From Kazachstania africana CBS 2517 (taxonomy: Eukaryota; Ascomycota; Saccharomycetes; Saccharomycetales; Saccharomycetaceae): a stretch of DNA of 64,000 nucleotides. The position numbers and the translations under genes are program-made. This document shows, one piece after another, positions 31,400 to 39,778 of this stretch. The stretch lies in the NCBI RefSeq assembly GCF_000304475.1, contig NC_018940.1, positions 310,001 to 374,000 of the forward strand, written 5' to 3'. Under the pieces are notes generated by a model, which saw nothing but the letters and a program-made list of their open reading frames with translations, had not been told where the DNA came from and searched no databases. The first letter of the stretch is position 1. The number at the start of each line of letters is the position of its first letter.

Positions 31400-31408
31400 G
31401 CGATGAGC
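31400..31408. promoter_or_regulatory. PAC motif, UTP18 promoter (proximal)
   Basis: GCGATGAGC 47 bp upstream of the UTP18 ATG. PAC (core GATGAG) is bound by Dot6/Tod6 and marks rRNA-processing genes. Confidence 0.75.
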
Positions 31409-31447
31409 TATTTTAATCAATTAAATTTTTTTTCTATTTTTCAAATC

Positions 31448-31457
31448 TGAAAATTTT
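31448..31457. promoter_or_regulatory. RRPE motif, UTP18 promoter
   Basis: TGAAAATTTT, the Stb3-binding ribosomal RNA processing element, lies between the two PAC sites. The PAC-RRPE arrangement is characteristic of the Ribi regulon. Confidence 0.65.
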
Positions 31458-31487
31458 TTTTACTTTGCGAAGAGACTGGGTTACCAA

Positions 31488-31496
31488 GCGATGAGC
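31488..31496. promoter_or_regulatory. PAC motif, UTP18 promoter (distal)
   Basis: Second perfect GCGATGAGC in the same orientation, 135 bp upstream of the UTP18 ATG. Two PAC copies flank the RRPE within 100 bp. Confidence 0.72.
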
Positions 31497-31711
31497 TTCG
31501 AGAAATCAGATAGATAGAAGCATATAAGGCAACCCATATGAGTTGTGCGATGTATTCTTGAGGCTCAGAATCGCATTCTGCCCTTGAATATTGTAGAGGG
31601 TAGTGCTTACTGGAGTAGCACGTCTTGAAACAGCTCATTTTGAAATAGTGGCTATAGAATGGTATGTATTTTCCAAATTATTGTGTATATAAGGTAGCAT
31701 AAAGCACTATT

Positions 31712-32602
31712 CTAAATTAGTCCAAGATGCTTTGCGTGGAACTCAGCATGCTCTGGAACAAAGGTACTGATGAAAAAGTAGGAATGATCAAATCCCTCTG
31801 CAAATTTCAAATTAATGTGATCTTCCCAAGTAGTACCTTTACTAGCTTCTAATAAACTAGTTGGTTTTAACTGCTTTTCCAAGAATGGATCGCTTGTACC
31901 CACATGGATCAAGATAGTCTTATTTTCTGTATTCTTTACGGTCTTGACCAATTCACATGGATCATATTCCTTCCATTCTGACTTATTATCACCCAAATAT
32001 CCATTGAAAGCTTTTTGACCCCATGGAACATTCATTGGATTCACAATTGGAGAAAAGGCTGAACATGACTTGTATTTTGATAGATTCTTCATGTAACCAG
32101 AAAGTGCACCAAAACCCCCCATTGAATGGCCAGCAATGGAAACATTATCAAGGAAATCAATCTCAACCGTCTCCTTATTGAAATATGTATTCAATTCATT
32201 GGGAAGCTCGAAATGAACGTATTGGTACATGTTATAATTCTTATTGAAAGGTTGTTTTGTGGCATTGACGTAAAACCCAGCACCAATACCAAAATCCCAG
32301 CTATTCTCTGGATCTGTTGGAACACCTTCACCACGAGGGGATGTATCAGGGAAAACTATACAGAAACCGTACTTATCGGCTTGGAATTGCCAGAAGCCCT
32401 TCTCTGATGCATTGTTTGGGGTGCACGTTAAACCGGATAGGTAGAAAATAGTTGGGATAGCTTTACTTTGAGTCTTTTCGTAATATTGCCTTGGTAAATA
32501 GATATTAACATCCATGGAAGTTCCTGTGGATTCAGAAGCATGTGAGAGCTTTAATAACTTACCGCCGCATGAAGCAATTTCTTGTGTAACGTTGAATGGC
32601 AT
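31712..32602 (-). CDS. S-formylglutathione hydrolase (esterase D family)
   Basis: 296 residues, matching the family (S. cerevisiae YJL068C, 299). The enzyme hydrolyses S-formylglutathione to glutathione and formate, the last step of glutathione-dependent formaldehyde detoxification in the cytosol. An alpha/beta-hydrolase fold is clear: the nucleophile is Ser160 in GHSMGG, the acid lies in HVGTSDPFL, and the base is the His in EGFDHSYFF. Cys60 in SGLTCTPNN is the residue linked to copper and thiol sensitivity in the yeast enzyme. The partner step, S-(hydroxymethyl)glutathione dehydrogenase (SFA1), is not in this window. The start is an ATG at 32602. Confidence 0.96.
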   Translation of the reverse strand: MPFNVTQEIASCGGKLLKLSHASESTGTSMDVNIYLPRQYYEKTQSKAIPTIFYLSGLTCTPNNASEKGFWQFQADKYGFCIVFPDTSPRGEGVPTDPENSWDFGIGAGFYVNATKQPFNKNYNMYQYVHFELPNELNTYFNKETVEIDFLDNVSIAGHSMGGFGALSGYMKNLSKYKSCSAFSPIVNPMNVPWGQKAFNGYLGDNKSEWKEYDPCELVKTVKNTENKTILIHVGTSDPFLEKQLKPTSLLEASKGTTWEDHINLKFAEGFDHSYFFISTFVPEHAEFHAKHLGLI

Positions 32603-33217
32603 TTTTGATACTTGCTTGGCTTAATATGAAATGCCAATGAAACTCAAGTGGACTTCTTTTACTTGGCTCTATATCCTTCTTCATAAGTTTGTCGCTGGTT
32701 TGGGCATTACCCGGAGGAGGGCATAAGAGCAAAGTGAATAGAGAGATACTTTGACACTTGGCTAGTTGTGCTACATTCCCAAAAGTTACCTGGTATCATC
32801 ATGATTCATGACAATTCACAATATTATTAGGTTGTATGGTAAAAGCAAAAAGTGCCTAAAGCATAAATTTTAATTACAGACGTCTTATACAAGATATCTT
32901 ATCATACAGTTCATATGGCCAAGAACGTTGACCATTCATACATACCCCTTGAATGATTAGACTTCTATTGCTATTTAAACATCTTCTGCTTCTTTGTAAC
33001 GATTAATCTAGCTTTTATCTTATTTTTTCACAGAGTAAGAGGGCAGCCACATTTGCAAAGCATATAGTTCTGACTCAAGTTTATATACCATCTCACAGCT
33101 TGAGTTTAATATTTTCTAGACTTGCTGACCATATTTAGTCGTTAAAGAAGGGATAGGGCACGTTTAAATTTTTTAATGAAAAACAATGTAGGTTACAAGA
33201 ATCAAACAATATGATTA
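32603..33217. other. Intergenic: SFGH promoter and MPM1 3' flank
   Basis: 615 bp between two minus-strand genes. A Gcn4-type TGACTCA lies at 33071-33077, about 470 bp upstream of the SFGH start, too far to assign. Nothing coding was recognised. Confidence 0.5.
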
Positions 33218-34069
33218 TCATTTCCTAAACCATGAAGAGAACCCATGATTATTAGAAGTGTCAAATTTTTCGTCAGATTTCATTATTTTTTCGTAGCTTT
33301 CTACTCTTGGTTTACTACCATCGCTTGGAGTCATTTTTTTCTGAGTCTTTAAAGACATTGTACCATCTTGGTAGTAAGTTTTCAATTCTTTTATTTCTTC
33401 GTCACCTTCATTGGTTGAATTGAATTTCAGAAATTGTGATTTACCGATAACTTGTTTCTTATCATTAGAATGATTGAAGATTAAATCTTCAGGTGTAGTC
33501 ATTGTGTGATTCCAGTTGAATTCATTTGCCTTTTCTTCCAGTTTTCTGTCACTTACAGACTTATTTAAATTTGTCTTCCATAACAAATAATTTGTGTAAT
33601 CAGTAAAGAACAAACCTAATTTGTGTTCATAATCGTTTTCAATCTTCTCTCTGGTTAAGATATTAGCATCATGTAAAGTTTTATTATCCATTTTTAACCT
33701 CTTCTTTACTGAATCATCGGGGAACAAGCACCTCCACCAACCATTTGTATCCCAAACAGACAGCCCATTAGACTCCAAACAGTTTGCAAATTGTGTTTCA
33801 GTGGGTCCCTTGTAATTCGACAAAGTGGCAACATTGCTGCCTAAAATTTCGCCATCTTCTATAGAAGGAAGCGTTTGGTGATCGAACATTCGTCCAATAT
33901 TAAAAACGTTCAAATAATCCCATGGATCTTCAAAATTATGACGAGAATTCCAAATATTTGAGAAGTGATCACCTATTGAAAGCGATTTTTCTTGTTTTTG
34001 CAATTCATCTCTAATATACTTTTCGTTGACAATTTCATCTACTTTATCGTTATTCGTCAAAATGCCCAT
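33218..34069 (-). CDS. MPM1: Mitochondrial membrane protein Mpm1
   Basis: 283 residues (S. cerevisiae Mpm1 252). It begins MGILTNNDKVDEIVNEKY and has a conserved Trp-rich core (DPWDYLNVFNIG, VWDTNGWWRCLFPDD) with a charged C-terminal half. I see no strong transmembrane helix or cleavable presequence. Mpm1 is a mitochondrial membrane protein without an assigned biochemical function. The call rests on general resemblance and on gene order: it lies between the SFGH gene and DLS1, as YJL066C does. The start is an ATG at 34069. Confidence 0.82.
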   Translation of the reverse strand: MGILTNNDKVDEIVNEKYIRDELQKQEKSLSIGDHFSNIWNSRHNFEDPWDYLNVFNIGRMFDHQTLPSIEDGEILGSNVATLSNYKGPTETQFANCLESNGLSVWDTNGWWRCLFPDDSVKKRLKMDNKTLHDANILTREKIENDYEHKLGLFFTDYTNYLLWKTNLNKSVSDRKLEEKANEFNWNHTMTTPEDLIFNHSNDKKQVIGKSQFLKFNSTNEGDEEIKELKTYYQDGTMSLKTQKKMTPSDGSKPRVESYEKIMKSDEKFDTSNNHGFSSWFRK

Positions 34070-34271
34070 CCCAACTGTATATGTTATAATCCAATATTAA
34101 GATCTGATAGTAAACAAGTTAAAGTTATTGGGTCTATACTAGTTTTATTTCGTATTTTCTATACACTATATATTCCCCCCCATATATATATATATACGTA
34201 TTTTTCGGGAGTGGTGAAGAATGATTTGTATACGGAATGTACGGTATGTTATGAAGAAGGCATCTGGAAGC

Positions 34272-34817
34272 TCATTCGTCATCTGTTTCGTTAAGATCAA
34301 TTTGAATAGTATCATTAGTGGTCACTGCAGGCTGTGGTTCTGATGTTGTTGTGTACCTTACTTTATTTTCCCTGACGAGGTCTCCAAGATTTTTAGTTCT
34401 TGGGACCATATCATTCAAAAATTGGAAAGGTTCATTCATCGCTATACAATCAGTAATATTGCTATACTTTAAATTTGTTGTTTCTGCATGGGAACTACAT
34501 TTGTTAGATTCGTATTCAGATATTTTTATCGATTCACTTACTAAAGTTTGTACAAATAATTCTGTTAAAAATGCTGTTGTGATAAAGGCAGATGTAGTAG
34601 TTTCCATAAACTCTGGATCGTTTCTAGCTATCGTCTGGATCTTTCCTATTGATAAACGTGGGTATGTAGGGTCATTTGCTTCCTCTAGTGACCTTTCGTG
34701 CTGTCTTTGCTGTTCCGCTATTGACACTTCTATCGTATCTACTTTGTCTTCTGAATTTTCTCTATTAACTTCTGGAGTATTAGTCGTGCTCGTTTGAGAG
34801 TCATGTAAGTCATCCAT
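34272..34817 (-). CDS. DLS1: Histone-fold protein Dls1 (Isw2/yCHRAC subunit; Dpb3-like)
   Basis: 181 residues (S. cerevisiae Dls1 167). A histone-fold core lies at about 52-100 (YPRLSIGKIQTIARNDPEF, SAFITTAFLTELFVQTL), flanked by acidic, disordered ends. Dls1 pairs with Dpb4 in the Isw2 chromatin remodeler; its duplicate Dpb3 pairs with Dpb4 in DNA polymerase epsilon. Synteny beside MPM1 (YJL066C-YJL065C) favours DLS1 over DPB3, although sequence alone would not separate them firmly. This is the last gene left of the inverted block. Confidence 0.85.
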   Translation of the reverse strand: MDDLHDSQTSTTNTPEVNRENSEDKVDTIEVSIAEQQRQHERSLEEANDPTYPRLSIGKIQTIARNDPEFMETTTSAFITTAFLTELFVQTLVSESIKISEYESNKCSSHAETTNLKYSNITDCIAMNEPFQFLNDMVPRTKNLGDLVRENKVRYTTTSEPQPAVTTNDTIQIDLNETDDE

Positions 34818-35132
34818 ACTTATAGAGTTTTATGTCCGTGCTTTCCTAATAAATTAATCTCAGTCGGGTTTGGGAGTTACACTTATAGCATAGGTATATA
34901 CAGTAATTTTACACTATGTAAATATCTTTTTTTTTCCTTCAGAGTTTTTCAATTTAAAGTTGATACTTGCTTTAATTTGATTGCTTTTACTTGTTATATA
35001 GAATAGCAGAGTAAGTTGGATGTGACTTCTTGGATAAAGATGGCATTTAGTCGTCAATGTTTAAATAGCTTTCAAAAAAGAACTAGTTCTCCTAATGGAA
35101 TGTACGATGAAAAAAATATTTGACAAAAAACA
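34818..35132. other. DLS1 upstream region to tRNA-Thr
   Basis: 315 bp with the DLS1 promoter and the 3' flank of the minus-strand tRNA-Thr. The T-run that terminates that tRNA appears as A6 at 35125-35130. MRPL8, which follows DLS1 in S. cerevisiae, is not here. Confidence 0.55.
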
Positions 35133-35205
35133 TGCTTCCAACCAGAGTCGAACTGATGATCTCCACATTACTAGTGTGGCGCCTTACCAACTTGGCCATA
35201 GAAGC
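35133..35205 (-). tRNA. tRNA-Thr (anticodon AGT), left copy
   Basis: 73 nt, cloverleaf complete. The acceptor stem GCTTCTA pairs with TGGAAGC with discriminator A; the anticodon arm CCACA-CTAGTAA-TGTGG gives anticodon AGT (read as IGU); the T arm contains AGTTCGACTC. No intron. The gene body is identical, as far as I can read, to the copy at 45276-45348, which lies in the opposite orientation. It marks the left end of the inverted YHC3-LAS21 block. Confidence 0.97.
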
Positions 35206-36343
35206 TCGTTTTCTTGTTTTTTTGGAAACAAATAACATCTTACTGTAGGTCACTTTAACGTCAATACACTTTTACCTTAATTCGTCCACAGTTAATGCAC
35301 CTCTAAAAATAGAGCAGTAGTAGCACAAAATATGTTTAGCACGAGTTCATACAATGCTAATTATGGGCTATCTCTAGGGGAAGTGTCGCCCGTCTGACTT
35401 CCCTTCTTCGATGGTTCAGATTTTTTACAATGACTCTCTTCGGCAGACGTGGTCTTACCCAAGCTACTGTTTATTGCTCGCCACAACTCTGATCTTAAAT
35501 TTCACCTTACTCATATGTTAGTTGTGAAGGAGTTACATCAATATGAAAACTATACACATAAACTCACATTTTATAGGGTGTCATATCGCACTCAGTGGAT
35601 TAGTGACACTGTTGCAAAGAGCAAAATCTAGATGTCTCGATAATATCTTGGTTTTTTTTAAGGAAAATATGGTGGATTTTCTGCTTTAATCTGGAAAATA
35701 AATGCACTGGCATTACATAATACTCGCTCGAGAAATTGAGGTTACTAAAATTTTTATTTATAAAAGGTTTAATACTTGTAAAATTAAAGTCATTGAAAAA
35801 CAAACCATAGAGAACACGTTATGGATCATTTTATCGCTCTTCGCTGAATTATACACCATTCAAGTCTTAGAAAACGCGAGTATATTTTCAACATCAGTTA
35901 ATGACAATATTTAAAGTTCCATACGTGAATACAAGCATATTATGTCACGGAATAACTTCGGCAGAAAGTTGGTACCTCTATGAATAATATTTTTATGCTC
36001 ACATTTCTTAGCTATGCGCCAGCCTGAATAGACGAATCATTATGCAACTTAGGACCTCAATTAAATGAGAATTGAAGTTTTCGACCATCATTCTTTGCTG
36101 GCTCTAGAAAGACGAATAAGTAAAATAATGATAGAGCAGATGTAAATAAATGTATATCCACCATTGTAAGAAATAGTGATAATGAGCTATTATAAAAAGC
36201 CATGGTCACATCTTAAGATAAAGAATATTGTTCATATATTAAGATTAGAAATTATTCTATAAAAATGAGGGTTCAGAGAAGCACCAATGCAACAACTATA
36301 ATTTACCTAGAGTATTAGCCTGAGAGAAAAGGTATATACAGCT
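35206..36343. other. Gene-free 1.1 kb between tRNA-Thr and YHC3
   Basis: No credible gene on either strand; frames at 35449-35631, 35600-35803 and 35702-35914 are 60-70 codons with no recognisable content. BIT61 neighbours YHC3 in S. cerevisiae and MRPL8 neighbours DLS1; neither is found here. The DNA may be decayed coding or LTR sequence, but I could not identify a remnant. Confidence 0.5.
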
Positions 36344-37648
36344 TCATTCCATATTGCACCATGGCCTTCCATTCGAAACTTGATATTGGCATAAACTTGG
36401 CTCCAACTTCAATCCTACTAGCGCTGCTATAAAGACCCCAAACGAGTCTGCGATTGACACAGCTCCCAATGCAAATTCTGTCTCGCTTGAATCTAACTTA
36501 CTCTCTAATACATTCAAAAAGGTGTTAACGTAAGAGGCACCTCCTAGTAACCCCTCATATAATATGAGCAACATAATTAACCATGGTGTTTTTAAACAAA
36601 AAAAAATAGATTGTAGTATTAATATTACAAAATTGATTGCTTGAAGACATGAAAGCAGATACAGATTGTTCAGCCTCATGAGCTGTGCTGAAGATCTTGA
36701 AATAAATACACCTAATTGGTAGATCGCCCCATATGTGACATAGATGTCTTTGTATTTATGGAAAAAAAATGGGATCGATTTCCTTTCATCAGCATTCAGA
36801 GAGAAAAGTAAAGTTGGCGCTACAGCCTGATTTATCAGATATTCAAATAAATAAACTGTCGTTAAGGGCACCATGTATGGAATAACAAGGTTTTGTAATC
36901 TTTTGCAAGTATGAATCACGTGCCTCAATAGACTACTGAAATTTCCACTATCTAGTAACTGTTTCGTAGGGTCGATTTTAGGCGAAGTAGAGTTGTTGGA
37001 GTCTTCTTCATACTCCTGTGCCTGATAGTGGTCTAGAACTGGGACAATTTCATTTTCATTTTCACTTGCATTTAACGAGCTGTATTCTGTGGAGATTAAG
37101 TTGTAGTAGCATAAGAACCCTGTTGGGAGAATTGCAAAAAGAAGCAGAGCAACATTTACCGGAATGTGCAATATTGATGTCAGAAACATGTATACACCAC
37201 TTCCAAATAATCCCGCTCCTCCTGTACCAGAGGACCAGCCACTTAACGCTGTCAGCCCATAATTATTAGTCAATTGCAGAAAAGTAATCTCTCCAAAGCC
37301 AGAAGATACAGATGCTAGCACGACACCAGATAGACACACGCCAATTGATTTGGTGGATACTAAAAACATTCCGAGGCAGCTCAAAAATATAAGTGAAATA
37401 ACTCTGAAAGAATACTGGATTTTATGGATAAAGAAGGGAGCCAGTACTTTTATGCTTAGTGAAGGCAAAATGTCTGCTAATAGCACCAAAGACTTCGGCA
37501 ATTTTGGACCCACTATGTCCATAGCGGCCGACAATATTACTACGTAAAGGACATTGTTTATAAGCCCGAATATCCAGAAGTATATAAATAATATTCGATT
37601 TGTTTTGGGACTGTTAATCGCTTGCGTATTCTGTCTACTGTTTTCCAT
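36344..37648 (-). CDS. YHC3: CLN3/Battenin-family vacuolar membrane protein Yhc3 (Btn1)
   Basis: 434 residues (S. cerevisiae 408). It is polytopic, with about 10-11 hydrophobic segments. Family hallmarks are visible: FWIFGLINNVLYVVILSAA in the first helix, SSGFGEITFL, and WSSGTGGAGLFGS. A hydrophilic loop with Glu/Asn/Ser lies at about 193-235. Btn1 is the yeast homolog of human CLN3 and influences vacuolar pH, basic amino acid transport and late Golgi-endosome traffic. It is the first gene of the block that is reversed relative to S. cerevisiae: YHC3, BNA3, NUP82 and LAS21 all run leftwards. The start is an ATG at 37648. Confidence 0.94.
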   Translation of the reverse strand: MENSRQNTQAINSPKTNRILFIYFWIFGLINNVLYVVILSAAMDIVGPKLPKSLVLLADILPSLSIKVLAPFFIHKIQYSFRVISLIFLSCLGMFLVSTKSIGVCLSGVVLASVSSGFGEITFLQLTNNYGLTALSGWSSGTGGAGLFGSGVYMFLTSILHIPVNVALLLFAILPTGFLCYYNLISTEYSSLNASENENEIVPVLDHYQAQEYEEDSNNSTSPKIDPTKQLLDSGNFSSLLRHVIHTCKRLQNLVIPYMVPLTTVYLFEYLINQAVAPTLLFSLNADERKSIPFFFHKYKDIYVTYGAIYQLGVFISRSSAQLMRLNNLYLLSCLQAINFVILILQSIFFCLKTPWLIMLLILYEGLLGGASYVNTFLNVLESKLDSSETEFALGAVSIADSFGVFIAALVGLKLEPSLCQYQVSNGRPWCNME

Positions 37649-38197
37649 ATAGAATCTTTATGGGAAGTTGAAAGTTCTTGAGATAGAAGAAGAAGATCCC
37701 TTAAGTTACTGTAAAGGCAATTACGTTCGATTTCTATTAATATTATACTATGATGATACTTGTAGTCGTTTAATAATGTTTTAAGGATAGCCGACTGCCT
37801 TGAGTAAAAATTTTGTATCCTTTCTTAAGTAGTTTTCCATCATCAGATGTGTCTGAAATACTTTGATATCTTAACAAAAACTTAAATTTCATAAAAATAA
37901 TATAAATAAAAAAAGAGAACAGGATAATAATTTCGATGGAAACTAGCTCTCCCGGAATACCACCATTATATTGTTAAATAACAATATAAATGACTTGGAA
38001 CTCTATAATTACTAAAAAATTGGATGGGCTAAAGACAGCGTCCTGATTTTAGTTCACTTATATTTTCCGTATATAATTTTATTTCGTTAATCTCTTTATT
38101 AAAACCGTCCTCCAAGCAATCTGCTCCCCTTACATTCATATATACATAATTTTCGGTGCCAATAGTATCATCGCTTATAACTGCTGAAGGTCTTGAT
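37649..38197. other. Intergenic: YHC3 promoter and BNA3 3' flank
   Basis: 549 bp, very AT-rich, between two minus-strand genes. The one distinct element is the hairpin-forming dyad at 37966-37989. No gene was recognised. Confidence 0.55.
37966..37989. repeat. Perfect 11-bp inverted repeat downstream of BNA3
   Basis: TTATATTGTTA (37966-37976) and TAACAATATAA (37979-37989) separated by AA. It lies about 210 bp past the BNA3 stop and 320 bp before YHC3. It could extrude as a hairpin or act in 3'-end formation; function unknown. Confidence 0.7.
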
Positions 38198-39505
38198 TTA
38201 CAAATATTCTTTTAATAACATGAGTCTTTCTGCAGCCTTCTCCAGATACTCATCGTCTTTACAGACTGCAAACCTTAAAAGATTTTCAGCGGCATGTTCA
38301 TGCTCTTTGATATAAAATTCGGTTGGTGGTATAGCTACAACACCCAGTTCATTCATCAACCAATAAGATATACGGAAATCCTTGGCCTTATTTAACAGCT
38401 CCTCAGGATACTTATAATCGGGAGGTATTTTGACCTTGGAAAAATTAACTAAAATAAAATAAGTACCCTCTGGCTCCGTGTATGGTAAGCCTAGCTCATT
38501 CAATACATTGGTGAAGATTTCATATTTTCTAATATACTGTAATCTAGTTTCCTTAAAATATTCAACTTTTTCAGCATCATTGAAAGCATTTGCTACAGCT
38601 TCTTGTAAAGGTGACGGAGAGGCAAAGCAAATTCTCGTATGCGCTTTAGCAGCGTAACTCAATAATTCTTGGTTCAAAGAGAGAGCCCATCCAATCCTCC
38701 ATCCAGTGGCAGCAAATGACTTACCCGCAGAACCAACTGTCAAGGTCAATTGGCCAATCTCCGGTGATAAAGTGGCAATTCTTGTAAATGAGTCTTTGAA
38801 ATATAGGTGTTCATAAACTTCATCCGAAATAATGACAACATTATTTTTGACGCAGATATCACCCAGCCTTCTCAGTTCAGGTTCGGTGAATACTTTACCA
38901 ATTGGATTATGAGGAGTGTTTATAATGATGGCCTTGGTTTTTGAATTCATAGCAGCCTGTAGCGAGTCCCAGTCAATCTGCCATTCTTCACCTTTGGTAA
39001 CTCTTGTGTCCAGATTCTTTGGTGGTGTAATTGGTACATAAACAACTTTCCCTCCACTCAATTCAATATTTGGGATATACTGATCGAAAAAAGGCTCAAA
39101 TACAATGACCTCGTCACCTGGATTCAAGAGACCTATCAAGATAGAAAAAATTGCTTCATTAGCACCAGTGAAAACAGAGAAATTTGCAGCCTCCAGTTTT
39201 GTATTATAAAATGGTGTATAAAATTTGACTAACGAATCGATCAAAGATAAACGACCTCTTGTTGGAGAGTATTGGTTTACTAAAGGAATTTCTAATGCCC
39301 TTTGAGCTTCTTTAATTGCGAACTGAGGAGGAGCGTAAGAAAAAAATCCTTGGCCCAAATTAATCATCTCACGACCTACATTTCTTGAGTTCTTAGCAGC
39401 TATAGCAGCTGATTCGTTAGTAAGAGACCAAACATCCTTAGCTGCATTTTTTGTGAAATATTTATTAGGAGTCACCTTGGGTACAATTGTGCTGACTTTC
39501 TTCAT
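38198..39505 (-). CDS. BNA3: Kynurenine aminotransferase Bna3
   Basis: 435 residues from the ATG at 39505; the frame extends three more codons to a GTG, which I do not use. It belongs to the fold-type I PLP aminotransferases. The PLP lysine is Lys262 in SAGKSFAATGWRIGW, and the other cofactor contacts are in NTPHNPIGKVF and SDEVYEHLYF. The enzyme transaminates kynurenine to kynurenic acid, branching from the kynurenine/NAD pathway. The basic N-terminus (MKKVSTIVPKVTPNKYF) could serve as a weak mitochondrial signal; S. cerevisiae Bna3 is found in cytosol and mitochondria. It sits between YHC3 and NUP82, as YJL060W does. Confidence 0.96.
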   Translation of the reverse strand: MKKVSTIVPKVTPNKYFTKNAAKDVWSLTNESAAIAAKNSRNVGREMINLGQGFFSYAPPQFAIKEAQRALEIPLVNQYSPTRGRLSLIDSLVKFYTPFYNTKLEAANFSVFTGANEAIFSILIGLLNPGDEVIVFEPFFDQYIPNIELSGGKVVYVPITPPKNLDTRVTKGEEWQIDWDSLQAAMNSKTKAIIINTPHNPIGKVFTEPELRRLGDICVKNNVVIISDEVYEHLYFKDSFTRIATLSPEIGQLTLTVGSAGKSFAATGWRIGWALSLNQELLSYAAKAHTRICFASPSPLQEAVANAFNDAEKVEYFKETRLQYIRKYEIFTNVLNELGLPYTEPEGTYFILVNFSKVKIPPDYKYPEELLNKAKDFRISYWLMNELGVVAIPPTEFYIKEHEHAAENLLRFAVCKDDEYLEKAAERLMLLKEYL

Positions 39506-39778
39506 CTTATTCACAAGTGTTATCTGACAAAACTTTTCTCAGTACAAGGGTAAGATTTCAAAAGATAATCAAAGTACGACATTCTTCATCCACTTCGAAC
39601 ATGATTATTTCATCCTCTTTATATACCTCGGATCTATCAACTTTATATTAGGATTTGATGCCACAGTTTTCGCCTCGTGGATTAGGGTTGGAAAATGTGT
39701 ATTCTACTCTACGAACTGTATATGAGAATATGACTACAATATGACTATTTAAAGATCTGGCGGTGAAGTTAAAGCATC

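Larger units (their letters stand above)
31354..31711. other. Intergenic: UTP18 promoter and SFGH 3' flank
   Basis: 358 bp between two minus-strand genes. It contains the PAC-RRPE-PAC cluster in its left half. The right half holds nothing recognisable beyond the 3' flank of the SFGH gene; a 65-codon frame (31441-31638) is not a credible gene. Confidence 0.6.

Noticed and set aside
33071..33077. Gcn4 site TGACTCA regulating the SFGH gene or MPM1
   Set aside because: It lies 470 bp from the SFGH start and on the 3' side of MPM1, and a single heptamer is expected by chance.
35449..35914. Small frames (60-70 codons) right of the left tRNA-Thr as MRPL8 or BIT61 remnants
   Set aside because: No similarity to either family was recognised on either strand.
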